Origin: Chryseobacterium wanjuense
GTDB taxonomy: Bacteria > Bacteroidota > Bacteroidia > Flavobacteriales > Weeksellaceae
NCBI RefSeq assembly: GCF_900111495.1
Contig: NZ_FOIU01000003.1
Coordinates: 310,001 to 374,000, forward strand
Direction of reading: 5' to 3'
DNA length: 64,000 nt
A program made the translations under genes and the position numbers. Every line of letters starts with the position of its first letter. Within the stretch, counting starts at the first letter, position 1. Under the pieces are notes generated by a model. That model searched no databases, was not told where the DNA came from, and saw nothing but the letters and a program-made list of their open reading frames with translations. Shown one piece after another: positions 7,765-15,808 of the stretch.

Positions 7765-8160
7765 TCAATAGTTTCTTACAAAAATGGTTTTATTATCACC
7801 TTTTACATGAATCTGCATTCCGTCTGAAATGCTGTTGCTTCCGGTGACATCGATAATATTGTTATTTCCCTGAGCAGAAATGGTGGTTTTGTTTTCCGTA
7901 TCAGTAAATGAGTTGACAAAATAAAGCGTATTGTACTCTCCCAATTGTCTCACTGCAATATCAGTTTTGGCATTAATAGAAAGCTCCACACTGTTATTGT
8001 TCCCTATCTGAAGAATGTTGGGAGAAACAGACAGATCAGGATTTTGAACGGCAATAATATTCAGAATAGTATTACTGTTGATCTTTTCCCAATCAATCTG
8101 TTGTGCTTTCAAAGTGGTGAAAAGCAAAAGTGTAATGACACTCCATCCCAATTTAAACAT
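7765..8160 (-). CDS. csgB: CsgB-like minor curlin (candidate nucleator)
   Basis: A 131-residue exported protein (signal peptide ends TTLKAQ). It contains about four degenerate curlin half-repeats: QIGNNNSVELSI (51), RQLGEYNTLYFV (71), AQGNNNIIDV (97), VKGDNKTIFV (119). A 30-residue segment without repeats precedes them. It ends in a basic NY tail, as in CsgB nucleators. It is nine nt ahead of csgE and downstream of the major subunit gene. The gene symbol is by analogy of position and repeat quality. Confidence 0.75.
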   Translation of the reverse strand: MFKLGWSVITLLLFTTLKAQQIDWEKINSNTILNIIAVQNPDLSVSPNILQIGNNNSVELSINAKTDIAVRQLGEYNTLYFVNSFTDTENKTTISAQGNNNIIDVTGSNSISDGMQIHVKGDNKTIFVRNY

Positions 8161-8274
8161 GGTATTAATTTTTATTTAAAGTTAACTGATTGATGCACTG
8201 CATAAAACACGTTTAGCAGGTAGTGATAAAAAATCACTGTATTCAGGGATGCCTGAAAAAATAGCACTAAAGAC

Positions 8275-8300
8275 AAAAAAGGAGAAGCAAAAGCCTCTCC
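8275..8300 (-). terminator. Hairpin after the major curlin gene, possible attenuator
   Basis: On the minus strand GGAGAGGC, TTTT loop, GCTTCTCC (one G-T pair), then six T (8275-8280). It lies about 20 nt past the csgA-like stop and before csgB. Partial read-through here would give more main subunit than secretion machinery. Confidence 0.75.
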
Positions 8301-8321
8301 TCCCTTCAAATTTCAGAAGTA

Positions 8322-9140
8322 CTAATTTGATTGATTAACCATTAAAGAATTATTATTTCCAATTTGAGTTCCCACATGTACATGTGCGTCTCCACTTTGG
8401 CTTATTATTGCAATATTTCCGTCACCTACTTGGCTGTCTAATGCTGAGTTTCCGTCACCAATTTGTAATTGAACCAACAGGTTATCAGATCCTACCTGAC
8501 CGCCTAAAGCTACGTTGTCATCACCCACCTGAACAGCAGCAGCAATATTATCATCTCCTACCTGAGCGTGTGTGGCACTGTTATCATTTCCTTGTTGGTA
8601 TTGAACTAAAAGGTTATCATCTCCAATCTGCATTCCTACAGCATCATTTCTTCTGCCCAACTGAACCTGAGCTGAGGTATTGTCGTCACCCCATTGCAGA
8701 GAGGTAGCATTATTTCTTCTTCCATCCTGATATTGTACAGCAGTGTTGTCACTACCAAGCTGGATAGATAATACTTCGTTTCTTCTTCCCATTTGTGTTT
8801 GTTCTGTAGAGTTGAAAGCTCCGATCTGCCAAGTTGTAGCCTCATTTCTGTTTCCTTGTTGGCTTACTTCATTGGAGTTTCCGAGACCCAACTGATTGAC
8901 ATCTACCGAGTTTCTGTTTCCAATACTTTCAGCATCGTTGGTGTTCATAATACCGATCTGATCGATGTCTGCAGTGTTTCTGTTTCCGTCTTGTGTTAAT
9001 TCATTAACATTCATAAGACCAGTCTGGTCTACAGTAGCGGTGTTCATGTTTCCAGTTTGAGTACTCATGTCGATATTTGCTTGCGCAAAAGTGAAACTCA
9101 CGGCCATAAGTGTAAATACACTTGTAATAAAGTTTTTCAT
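8322..9140 (-). CDS. csgA: CsgA-like major curlin, 22 eleven-residue half-repeats
   Basis: A 272-residue exported protein (signal peptide 1-20). After seven residues there are 22 consecutive half-repeats of exactly 11 residues with the pattern Q-x-G-x-x-N-x5, then QSN at the end. This is the beta-solenoid amyloid repeat of curlin. The repeats run without a single insertion. Half-repeats 3-13 at odd positions carry Arg (GNRN, GRRN); from 10 on most carry Asp (GDDN, GSDN). The E. coli subunit has five 22-residue repeats, so this one is twice as long. First gene of the operon, with a TATCTTTG promoter element 31 nt upstream of the ATG. Confidence 0.93.
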   Translation of the reverse strand: MKNFITSVFTLMAVSFTFAQANIDMSTQTGNMNTATVDQTGLMNVNELTQDGNRNTADIDQIGIMNTNDAESIGNRNSVDVNQLGLGNSNEVSQQGNRNEATTWQIGAFNSTEQTQMGRRNEVLSIQLGSDNTAVQYQDGRRNNATSLQWGDDNTSAQVQLGRRNDAVGMQIGDDNLLVQYQQGNDNSATHAQVGDDNIAAAVQVGDDNVALGGQVGSDNLLVQLQIGDGNSALDSQVGDGNIAIISQSGDAHVHVGTQIGNNNSLMVNQSN

Positions 9141-9171
9141 CTTAGTAAAAATTAATTGGTTAATAGTTGGA

Positions 9172-9179
9172 CAAAGATA
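9172..9179 (-). promoter_or_regulatory. -7 element of the curli operon promoter
   Basis: TATCTTTG on the minus strand, an exact match to TAnnTTTG, about 31 nt before the csgA ATG. No clear -33 TTG is seen at the expected distance, which would fit a promoter that needs an activator. Confidence 0.6.
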
Positions 9180-9351
9180 GAGGCAATATCAACTGTGCGA
9201 ACCATGATAAAAGTGTAAATTTTCAAAATCACCAATTACAGTCTGAAATGTCACCATCTCCCGTTTTTGTGGTATCACCGGAATTGATTACGGGAAAGTA
9301 CGGTAAGAGATGCGGGGTTCGGGGGTTGAGTTTCAGGGTCCGAGTTTCGAG

Positions 9352-9400
9352 TTTTGAGGGTCGGGGTTCGGGATTCGAGTTTAGAGTTTAGAGTTTAGAG
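9352..9400. repeat. Left arm of long inverted repeat
   Basis: Inverted copy of 9591-9639. Positions 9352-9390 match perfectly; 9391-9400 match with one difference. Confidence 0.9.
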
Positions 9401-9590
9401 TTTTTGACGTTAAGAGAATTATACTTTGTCATTTCTAATAAGAGTTTCAGAATATTCAACCAATAGTTTGTTTAAAATTTTATTGTTAAGATCTTTTCAA
9501 GATGACAAACTATGCAATCACTTATATTATTAATAAATAATTCATCTTAAAACTAAAAACTCTAAACAAGTAACATCTAGCAACTCGAAA

Positions 9591-9639
9591 CTCAAAACTC
9601 TAAACTCTAAACTCGAATCCCGAACCCCGACCCTCAAAA
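9591..9639. repeat. Right arm of long inverted repeat
   Basis: Inverted copy of 9352-9400, 190 bp away, just before the Nudix gene. Confidence 0.9.
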
Positions 9640-9668
9640 CCCAACCCTCGAATCTCAAAAGAAATTCT

Positions 9669-9676
9669 TAAATTTG
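9669..9676 (+). promoter_or_regulatory. TAnnTTTG element 4 nt before the Nudix ATG
   Basis: TAAATTTG ends at 9676 and the ATG is at 9681. If used, transcription would start at or beside the start codon, giving a leaderless mRNA. The same spacing is seen before the hipA-like and recR genes. Confidence 0.45.
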
Positions 9677-9680
9677 AGAT

Positions 9681-10307
9681 ATGAGTTTTGGAAAAGATTT
9701 ATTAAGGAAAATAAAAAGCGCCGAGTTACCCGGAGAAAATGCCCATGGAGTTTTTTCACCGCCGTATCGTCCCGTTTTTACGTATGAAGAAGCATTGGCT
9801 AATAATCCAAAATTTGCCGCTGTAAACATTATTTTATATTTAAAAAATGATGAATGGCATTTTCCATTAATTCAGAGGACAGTCAATGAGCACGACAGAC
9901 ATAGCGGACAAATCTCTTTACCCGGCGGAAAACGTGAAGAAATGGACAGAGATTTTGCTGAAACAGCCATTCGCGAAACTTCAGAAGAAATAGGAATCGA
10001 AAAACATTATGTGAGAATTATCAGGGAAATGTCTCCCATCTATATTCCGCCTAGTAATTTTTATGTGTATCCGTACATTTCATATACCAAGAAAAATCCA
10101 CAGTTTATATTACAGCAGACCGAAGCCGTGGAAACTATAGAATTTCCGATCACCTGCTTTCTCAATCTGCCGGACAATCCCGAAATCATGGCTTTACCCA
10201 GCGCCGGAGGGAAAGAAGTGCCCGTTATCAATTTCAACGGATACATTATCTGGGGCGCTACAGCGATGATATTAAGCGAATTCAGCCAGTTGCTGAAAAA
10301 AATGTAA
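9681..10307 (+). CDS. Nudix hydrolase, CoA pyrophosphatase type
   Basis: A 208-residue protein. The Nudix box is at residues 82-106 (GGKREEMDRDFAETAIRETS, then EEIGI) and is preceded by HSGQISLPGG, the extra signature of the CoA-pyrophosphatase branch (NudL/PCD1 type). It would split CoA or CoA derivatives to 4'-phosphopantetheine and 3',5'-ADP. It leads a tight plus-strand operon with the acyltransferase 27 nt downstream. Substrate is inferred from the subfamily motif only. Confidence 0.88.
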   Translation: MSFGKDLLRKIKSAELPGENAHGVFSPPYRPVFTYEEALANNPKFAAVNIILYLKNDEWHFPLIQRTVNEHDRHSGQISLPGGKREEMDRDFAETAIRETSEEIGIEKHYVRIIREMSPIYIPPSNFYVYPYISYTKKNPQFILQQTEAVETIEFPITCFLNLPDNPEIMALPSAGGKEVPVINFNGYIIWGATAMILSEFSQLLKKM

Positions 10308-10334
10308 CTTTGCACTATCGTGTTTAATTGAGAG

Positions 10335-11141
10335 ATGGCGAAGAAAAATATTTTCACCGATGCATTCGGTACTCCTTATTTTTTAAAAAGGTTGATTATT
10401 TTTATTTTAGGAATTGTGTCTTACAGAAGATTCAATGGCTTTAATAAATTGAAAATAACCGGTACCGAACACCTTGTGGATCTTCCGGATTCCAATGTGC
10501 TGTTCGTATCAAACCATCAAACCTATTTTGCAGACGTGGCAGCAATGTACCATGCATTCTGTGCTGTAAACAACGGATATTTAAACACCATTAAAAACCC
10601 TATCTATCTGCTAAATCCCAAGATCGATTTTTATTACGTGGCAGCCGAAGAAACCATGAATAAAGGAATTCTTCCTAAAATTTTTAAAATTGCGGGCGCT
10701 GTAACGGTAAAAAGAACCTGGAGAGCTGAAGGCAAAAATGTCAACAGACTCGTAGATATGAGCGAGGTGGATAATATTATGAAAGCCTTAGACAACGGCT
10801 GGGTAGCGACTTTCCCTCAGGGTACTACTGCAGCATTTGCGCAAGGAAGAAGAGGCACGGCAAAATTAGTCAAAAACCAGCGCCCGATTGTGATTCCGAT
10901 TAAAATCAACGGATTCCGAAGAGCGTTCGACAAAAAAGGCCTCCGTGTAAAGGTAACAGGCGTAAAACCTACCATGGAGTTTAAAGCACCTCTTGAGATA
11001 GATTATGACAAGGAAAATGCTCATGAAATCTTATTGAAAATCATGACTGCCATTGAGCAGACAGAAGATTTCAACCTACTACACAATTATGATGAAGAAC
11101 TTAAAGCTAAAAAATTAGAACAAAAGGACTCCAATAATTAA
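10335..11141 (+). CDS. Lysophospholipid acyltransferase family protein (PlsC-like)
   Basis: A 268-residue membrane-bound acyltransferase with an N-terminal hydrophobic segment (about 17-30). The catalytic block reads SNHQTYFAD (61-67), a Bacteroidota variant of NHxxxxD with one extra residue between His and Asp. The second block is FPQGTT, in place of FPEGTR. It probably makes phosphatidic acid or acylates an ornithine or glycine lipid. It sits between the Nudix gene and a lipoprotein gene, all closely spaced. Confidence 0.8.
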   Translation: MAKKNIFTDAFGTPYFLKRLIIFILGIVSYRRFNGFNKLKITGTEHLVDLPDSNVLFVSNHQTYFADVAAMYHAFCAVNNGYLNTIKNPIYLLNPKIDFYYVAAEETMNKGILPKIFKIAGAVTVKRTWRAEGKNVNRLVDMSEVDNIMKALDNGWVATFPQGTTAAFAQGRRGTAKLVKNQRPIVIPIKINGFRRAFDKKGLRVKVTGVKPTMEFKAPLEIDYDKENAHEILLKIMTAIEQTEDFNLLHNYDEELKAKKLEQKDSNN

Positions 11142-11155
11142 AGTAGAATAAAATT

Positions 11156-11590
11156 ATGAAAAGAATAATAGGGATCTTATTCGCAATCATAGTATTAGTT
11201 TCATGTAACAGCCAGAAAGTATATTCGGATTTTGAGATCAGCTATTCCAAAAGCGGAGGTTATGCTCCGGTCTATGAGAATTTGCTCATCAATGGCAACA
11301 ATGCACACTATTCTTTCGAAGGGCAGGGAAAAAAATATAAGAAAGATTTTAAAATCTCAGAAGACGATCTTACAAAACTAAACAATACGCTTTCCCAGAA
11401 CAATTTCAGGAAAATAGAGGAAGACCGTAAAAAATTGTACGACAATATTACTACTTCCATCAACATAAAAAAAGGTCCTAATGAAGGCAGTAAAACCGAT
11501 GCCAGCTTGATTATGCCCAATTATAAAACAAACTGGGAAAACATCACCAAAGCCTTTCAGGAGATCATTAATAATAATGTAAAAAAATAA
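11156..11590 (+). CDS. Lipoprotein, unknown function
   Basis: A 144-residue predicted lipoprotein: hydrophobic leader and lipobox VLVSC (Cys17). The mature part is mixed alpha/beta and lysine-rich, with a YSKSGGYAP segment and LSQNNFRKIEEDRKKLYD later on. It starts 14 nt after the acyltransferase and stops 8 nt before mpl, so it belongs to the operon. No known family was recognised. Confidence 0.75.
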   Translation: MKRIIGILFAIIVLVSCNSQKVYSDFEISYSKSGGYAPVYENLLINGNNAHYSFEGQGKKYKKDFKISEDDLTKLNNTLSQNNFRKIEEDRKKLYDNITTSINIKKGPNEGSKTDASLIMPNYKTNWENITKAFQEIINNNVKK

Positions 11591-11598
11591 CAGATAAG

Positions 11599-12936
11599 TT
11601 GAAGACCCATTTCATTGCTATCGGCGGAAGTGCCATGCATAATCTTGCCATTGCGTTAAAAGACAAAGGATATCAGGTGACAGGTTCGGATGATGCTATT
11701 TTCGAGCCATCAAAATCCAGGTTGGAAAATAAAGGAATTTTACCCGCAGAAATGGGTTGGTTCCCCGAAAAAATCACTTCGGATATTGATGCCGTCATTC
11801 TCGGAATGCACGCTCATCAGGACAATCCCGAGTTGGCAAGAGCAAAAGAATTGGGTTTAAAAATATATTCTTATCCCGAATTCTTATACGAGCAGTCTAA
11901 GGATAAAACAAGAGTCGTAATCGCCGGCTCACATGGGAAAACGACCATCACTTCCATGATTCTTCATGTCCTGAATTTTCATCAGAAAGATGTAGATTTT
12001 ATGGTGGGCGCACAGCTGGAAGGTTTCGATTGTATGGTAAAACTTACTCAGGATAACGATTTTATGGTGTTGGAAGGTGACGAATATCTTTCCTCTCCTA
12101 TCGACCTGCGTTCAAAATTTTTACTGTATCAGCCGAATATTGCTTTAATGAGCGGAATTGCCTGGGATCATATTAATGTTTTCAAAACTTTTGATGATTA
12201 TGTAGAGCAGTTCAGAAAATTTGTGGCAAGCATTACTCCCGGCGGAATTTTGGTCTACAATGAAGAAGATGCAGAAGTGGTAAAAGTAGTGGAAGGAGCT
12301 GAAAATTATTTCAGAAAAATTCCTTACAAAACTCCAGAATATGAAATCATTAACGGAAAAGTTCACCTAAAAACAGAAATGGGCGATGTTCCGCTTTCGG
12401 TTTTCGGTGCGCACAACCTTTTGAATATGGAAGGTGCGAGACATATCTGCCATACCTTGGGAATTATGGATGAGGATTTCTATGAAGCGATCATGAGTTT
12501 TAAAGGTGCTTCAAAACGTCTTGAAAAAGTAGAGAGAGAAGATAAAGGAACGCTTTACAAAGATTTTGCTCACGCGCCAAGTAAGGTAAAAGCAACGGTA
12601 AAGGCTTTCCAGGAACAGTTTAAAAATGAAAAAAAATACGGTTTCCTTGAGCTTCACACCTATTCGAGCTTAAATCCTGTTTTCCTTGAACAATACGATC
12701 ATGCGATGGACGGGCTGGATGAAGCTATCGTTTTCTATTCTGAAGATGCCTTGAAAATCAAAAGAATGGAGCCGATTTCTCCTGAACTGATCAAAGAAAA
12801 ATTTAAAAATGAAAGTTTAAAAGTTTTTACCAGCGCTGAAGATCTTCACGCTTACTGGAATACGTTGGATAAAACTCAAGGGGTTTATCTGATGATGAGT
12901 TCCGGAAACTTTGGCGGGCTGGATTTAACGAAATAA
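11599..12936 (+). CDS. mpl: UDP-N-acetylmuramate:tripeptide ligase (Mpl), murein recycling
   Basis: A 445-residue Mur ligase. It opens with the nucleotide-binding loop HFIAIGGSAMHNLA, has the ATP P-loop GSHGKTTITSM (near residue 115) and the Mur motifs EGDEY and HAPSKVKAT. Mpl joins UDP-MurNAc to the recovered L-Ala-gamma-D-Glu-meso-Dap peptide. The start is TTG at 11599; the first in-frame ATG would remove the loop, so TTG is preferred. The gene is eight nt after the lipoprotein gene and ends the operon. MurC is the nearest alternative, but GGSAMHN rather than GIGGxGM(S)G favours Mpl. Confidence 0.88.
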   Translation: MKTHFIAIGGSAMHNLAIALKDKGYQVTGSDDAIFEPSKSRLENKGILPAEMGWFPEKITSDIDAVILGMHAHQDNPELARAKELGLKIYSYPEFLYEQSKDKTRVVIAGSHGKTTITSMILHVLNFHQKDVDFMVGAQLEGFDCMVKLTQDNDFMVLEGDEYLSSPIDLRSKFLLYQPNIALMSGIAWDHINVFKTFDDYVEQFRKFVASITPGGILVYNEEDAEVVKVVEGAENYFRKIPYKTPEYEIINGKVHLKTEMGDVPLSVFGAHNLLNMEGARHICHTLGIMDEDFYEAIMSFKGASKRLEKVEREDKGTLYKDFAHAPSKVKATVKAFQEQFKNEKKYGFLELHTYSSLNPVFLEQYDHAMDGLDEAIVFYSEDALKIKRMEPISPELIKEKFKNESLKVFTSAEDLHAYWNTLDKTQGVYLMMSSGNFGGLDLTK

Positions 12937-12959
12937 TTTTCAATCTATACAAAATAAAA

Positions 12960-12990
12960 CTCCTTTCAGAACTGAAAGGAGCTTTTTATT
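12960..12990. terminator. Bidirectional terminator between mpl and rebB
   Basis: CTCCTTTCAG (12960-12969) pairs with CTGAAAGGAG (12972-12981), followed by CTTTTTATTTTT on the plus strand and preceded by A-rich sequence that serves the convergent gene. Confidence 0.85.
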
Positions 12991-12991
12991 T

Positions 12992-13360
12992 TTATTTCTC
13001 ATCTTTATTATCATTCTCAGGTTGCTTATTTTCAAGCTGAGTCGGTGCCAATCTGACATTTCCGGGATTCAAAATTTTATCAATGTAAACGGTATCTGTA
13101 AGAGTATTTATACTGTAAATCTGCATAACACCTTGGTTCGCCGCTGCCTGTCCTAAGATATTCAGATTATTTTGATTACTCACTGAATTTTGGTACATAA
13201 TCCCAGTGGAATGGGCAGCATTCTGATACAAAAGTGTCGTGGAATAGGCAGAAACTTCCATTATGGTATTTCCGCTTGACTGACCGGCTTGTTCTATTTG
13301 CTCGTTCGACGCTTCGGGTAAAGCATTTTCGGCTGGTTTTTTGTCTTTTTCTGAGTTCAT
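12992..13360 (-). CDS. RebB-family R-body (killing trait) protein
   Basis: A 122-residue protein whose core (about 35-88) matches the RebB family: TTLLYQNAAHSTGIMYQNSV then NQNNLNILGQAA and QGVMQIYSINT. RebB and RebA are the subunits of R-bodies, protein ribbons that unroll in killer symbionts of Paramecium. N- and C-terminal tails are hydrophilic and charged. No second reb gene lies nearby, so it is an orphan here. It is convergent with mpl and shares its terminator. Whether it builds ribbons cannot be told. Confidence 0.75.
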   Translation of the reverse strand: MNSEKDKKPAENALPEASNEQIEQAGQSSGNTIMEVSAYSTTLLYQNAAHSTGIMYQNSVSNQNNLNILGQAAANQGVMQIYSINTLTDTVYIDKILNPGNVRLAPTQLENKQPENDNKDEK

Positions 13361-13539
13361 GATTTTAGTTTTTTAGATTTAAATAAAGTTAAGGCATATT
13401 TTAATTAAAATCAATAAAGTCATAATTAAATTCCCGTTTCCTTAATTCTTTATAATTTTTTTTCATTTCCGTATCAAGCTTTTCTCTTGTGTAAGAAAAT
13501 GTGCTTTAATTGTCATGAGATCATGGATTATTTTAAATA

Positions 13540-13569
13540 TTAAAGGCTGAACCTAAATTCAACCTTTAA
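13540..13569 (-). terminator. Likely terminator after the HsdR_N-like gene
   Basis: TTAAAGGCTGAA (13540-13551) pairs with TTCAACCTTTAA (13558-13569) with one G-T pair. The T-run on the minus strand is weak (TATTTAAAAT). Confidence 0.55.
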
Positions 13570-13578
13570 AATTAATTA

Positions 13579-14652
13579 TTATTCGTAATTTTTTAATGTA
13601 GATAATAATTCTGATTTATGATTATATATATCATCTAAACTATTTAACAACTTTTTCTCTCCACTATCCTTCCCATTCTGAAATAATTCAATATACTTAT
13701 TGGAAGAATTAAAATGTAATCGACAAATTGGCTTACGATTATTATCATCTAATAAAATTCCAAAATAAGATTGCGTGTCTCTAAAAGCAATTCTTGTTGC
13801 AGGTAAAACTTCTCTCAAAATAGCTTTTACAATCTGTGATCCTTCTATTTCTTCTTCTGTTGTAATAAATTTCGGAGTATCAACATTTTCATCAATAGCC
13901 GGAGCCTTATCTTTTTCTTTAGATGGAACAATATCATTCATATTTAAAGCATTCTTTAATCTAAAGCTAATAGATTCATTGATTGAATTTGAAAATGCCT
14001 TCTTAGTATACTCTCTGAAAGTAGCAAGCCTAATTGCAGTGATTGGTTTATCAAAAAATTTACTCACCAAAAGCTTTACCATCTCATCTGTAGGATTTTG
14101 TAATTCTTTTTCAAATTCACTACGAATAGCTTTTATATATTTTAAATCTTCGGCAGAATCTAAAATACTTTCTAAATTATAACCATTTTTTGTGAAATTT
14201 TCTAAAATCTTTAAACTTGAATCTTTTAAATTTGACAAATCTAAAGTAAAAAACGGTTTCTCATCCATGATGTTAGGCTTCTCCAGATCGGCATAAAAAT
14301 TATATATATGACCATTTGTCAACACTCCAAAACGGGCTTTGGATACATGATAATATCTGTGAAGTTGTGAATTATGTGCATCGGCACTTTCTTTCCAGTG
14401 CTTACATTCAATAATTAAAATAGGCTCATTATCCTTTTTAATTACATAATCAACTTTTTCGCCTTTCTTAGTACCTATATCACAGATAAATTCTGGAATT
14501 ACTTCAGTTGGGTTAAAAATATCATACCCTAAGATTTGTATGAAAGGCATTACAAAAGCATTTTTAGTAGCCTCTTCCGTATTAATTTGATCTTTTAAAG
14601 AATCTACACGCTGGTGTAATTGTTCTAGTTTTAATTTTAAATCTGTCTCCAT
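13579..14652 (-). CDS. Orphan type I restriction HsdR N-terminal-like nuclease protein
   Basis: A 357-residue cytoplasmic protein. An N-terminal coiled-coil (1-30) is followed by a PD-(D/E)xK-type domain of the HSDR_N family: VIPEFICDIGTKKGEKVDYV, then ILIIECKHW with the catalytic ECK, and FGVLTNGHIYNFYADL. The C-terminal half (about 180-357) is a separate domain, ending in a small beta unit that reads like a DNA- or ligand-binding module. No HsdM, HsdS or helicase is near, so this is not a complete restriction system. Such stand-alone proteins are common in Bacteroidota and their role is not known. Confidence 0.78.
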   Translation of the reverse strand: METDLKLKLEQLHQRVDSLKDQINTEEATKNAFVMPFIQILGYDIFNPTEVIPEFICDIGTKKGEKVDYVIKKDNEPILIIECKHWKESADAHNSQLHRYYHVSKARFGVLTNGHIYNFYADLEKPNIMDEKPFFTLDLSNLKDSSLKILENFTKNGYNLESILDSAEDLKYIKAIRSEFEKELQNPTDEMVKLLVSKFFDKPITAIRLATFREYTKKAFSNSINESISFRLKNALNMNDIVPSKEKDKAPAIDENVDTPKFITTEEEIEGSQIVKAILREVLPATRIAFRDTQSYFGILLDDNNRKPICRLHFNSSNKYIELFQNGKDSGEKKLLNSLDDIYNHKSELLSTLKNYE

Positions 14653-14752
14653 GGTTATTGTATAAAGTTTTCAATGATTATTATCTGTACATCATAAAAA
14701 TACAGTTTTTGGTTCTTAATATATATTTATTAGTTTTTTTAATAATTGTAAG

Positions 14753-15628
14753 TTAAATATCTGCAACAGAATTCAACATTTTCTGTTCCCAAGTCGGATC
14801 TTTCGGATCAAAAAACAGTCTTTTTCCTGTATCCAGAGAACGGACAACGTTCATTTCGTCTTCTGTTAATTCAAAATCAAAAACATTGAAATTTTCTTCA
14901 ATTCTGGATGGCGTCACAGATTTTGGGATCACGCAGAATCCTTCCTGCAAATGCCATCTCAGAATCACCTGAGCAACAGTTTTGTTGTATTTGGAAGCAA
15001 TTTCTTTTAATTTATCATTATCTAAAAGTCCGGTATTTCCGTTTCCAAGCGGGCTCCAAGGTTGCGTAACAATATTATTTTCCCTGTCGTACACCTGAAG
15101 TTCCTTTTGCTGGAAAATAGGATGCAGCTCAATCTGATTGATCACAGGCAAAACCTTTGAATTTTCCTTCAATTCTTCCATTTTTTCGATGGTAAAATTG
15201 CACACTCCGATTGCCTTGATTTTCCCTTCATGATACAATTCCTCCAATGCCTTCCACGCACCTAAAAAATCCCCGAAAGGCCAGTGAAGAAGGTACATGT
15301 CAAGATAATCCAGCTGCAGTCTGTCCAATGTTCTCTGGAAGGCACTTTTCGCTTTTTCATACCCGTGATCCTGAACCCACAGTTTTGAAGTAATGAACAG
15401 TTCTTCTCTGTCTACTCCGCTATTTTTCACCGCATTTCCAACTGCCGTTTCGTTGAGGTAAATAGAGGCCGTATCAATCATTCTGTATCCCACTTCAATG
15501 GCTTTGATTACTGCATTTTCACATTCCTGCAAATCTTCCATCTGCCAAACTCCGAAGCCCAACGCCGGAATATCTACTCCATTATTCAAACGGATTACAG
15601 GCTGTCCCGTATATGTTTTTTGTTGCAT
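14753..15628 (-). CDS. Aldo/keto reductase
   Basis: A 291-residue NADPH-dependent oxidoreductase of the 2,5-diketo-D-gluconate reductase type. The catalytic tetrad is complete: Asp52 and Tyr57 (MIDTASIYLNE), Lys82 (ITSKLW) and His115 (YLLHWPFGD). NADP-binding IPKSVTPSRIEEN is present near the end. I chose the ATG at 15628 because homologues begin close to this point; an upstream in-frame ATG at 15658 would add ten residues of poor quality. The substrate is not evident. Confidence 0.92.
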   Translation of the reverse strand: MQQKTYTGQPVIRLNNGVDIPALGFGVWQMEDLQECENAVIKAIEVGYRMIDTASIYLNETAVGNAVKNSGVDREELFITSKLWVQDHGYEKAKSAFQRTLDRLQLDYLDMYLLHWPFGDFLGAWKALEELYHEGKIKAIGVCNFTIEKMEELKENSKVLPVINQIELHPIFQQKELQVYDRENNIVTQPWSPLGNGNTGLLDNDKLKEIASKYNKTVAQVILRWHLQEGFCVIPKSVTPSRIEENFNVFDFELTEDEMNVVRSLDTGKRLFFDPKDPTWEQKMLNSVADI

Positions 15629-15747
15629 AGTTTTTATTTTATTTTTATAGTTAAACAAATTTCTGATAAAATTTTGAGATTTTCGGTTACCAATTTTACG
15701 GAATTTTAAAGTTTAAAGTAATATATTTAAGTTATTAACTACCCCGT

Positions 15748-15787
15748 CTTTTTGCTTCGCAAAAATCCACCCCTTCAGAGAAGGGGA
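15748..15787. repeat. Two small hairpins
   Basis: TTTTTGCTTCGCAAAAA and CCCCTTCAGAGAAGGGG lie side by side in the gap between the lysR gene and the aldo/keto reductase. Neither has a long T-run. Confidence 0.6.
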
Positions 15788-15808
15788 ATTACCGTATCTC
15801 TAATACTA

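Larger units (their letters stand above)
9180..9668. other. Intergenic region with nested inverted repeats
   Basis: About 540 nt separate csgA from the Nudix gene and hold no credible gene. Arms at 9352-9400 and 9591-9639 are inverted copies (first 39 bp perfect, about 49 bp with one mismatch). They are built of GAGTTTAGAGTTT and TCGGGGTTCGGGATTCGAG units. Between them a smaller element GATCTTTTCAAGATGACAAAC (9490-9510) resembles one at 21632. A short frame at 9167-9391 runs through the repeats and looks non-coding. Confidence 0.7.

Noticed and set aside
8322..9140. Regular 33-bp period repeats that could look like a CRISPR array
   Set aside because: They lie in frame in one long gene and encode the 11-residue curlin unit; there are no constant repeats with variable spacers.
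9167..9391. Short open frame in the curli upstream region
   Set aside because: It runs through GAGTTTAGAG-type repeats and yields a low-complexity product.
13579..14652. A complete type I restriction system
   Set aside because: No HsdM, HsdS or translocase domain is present in or near the gene.
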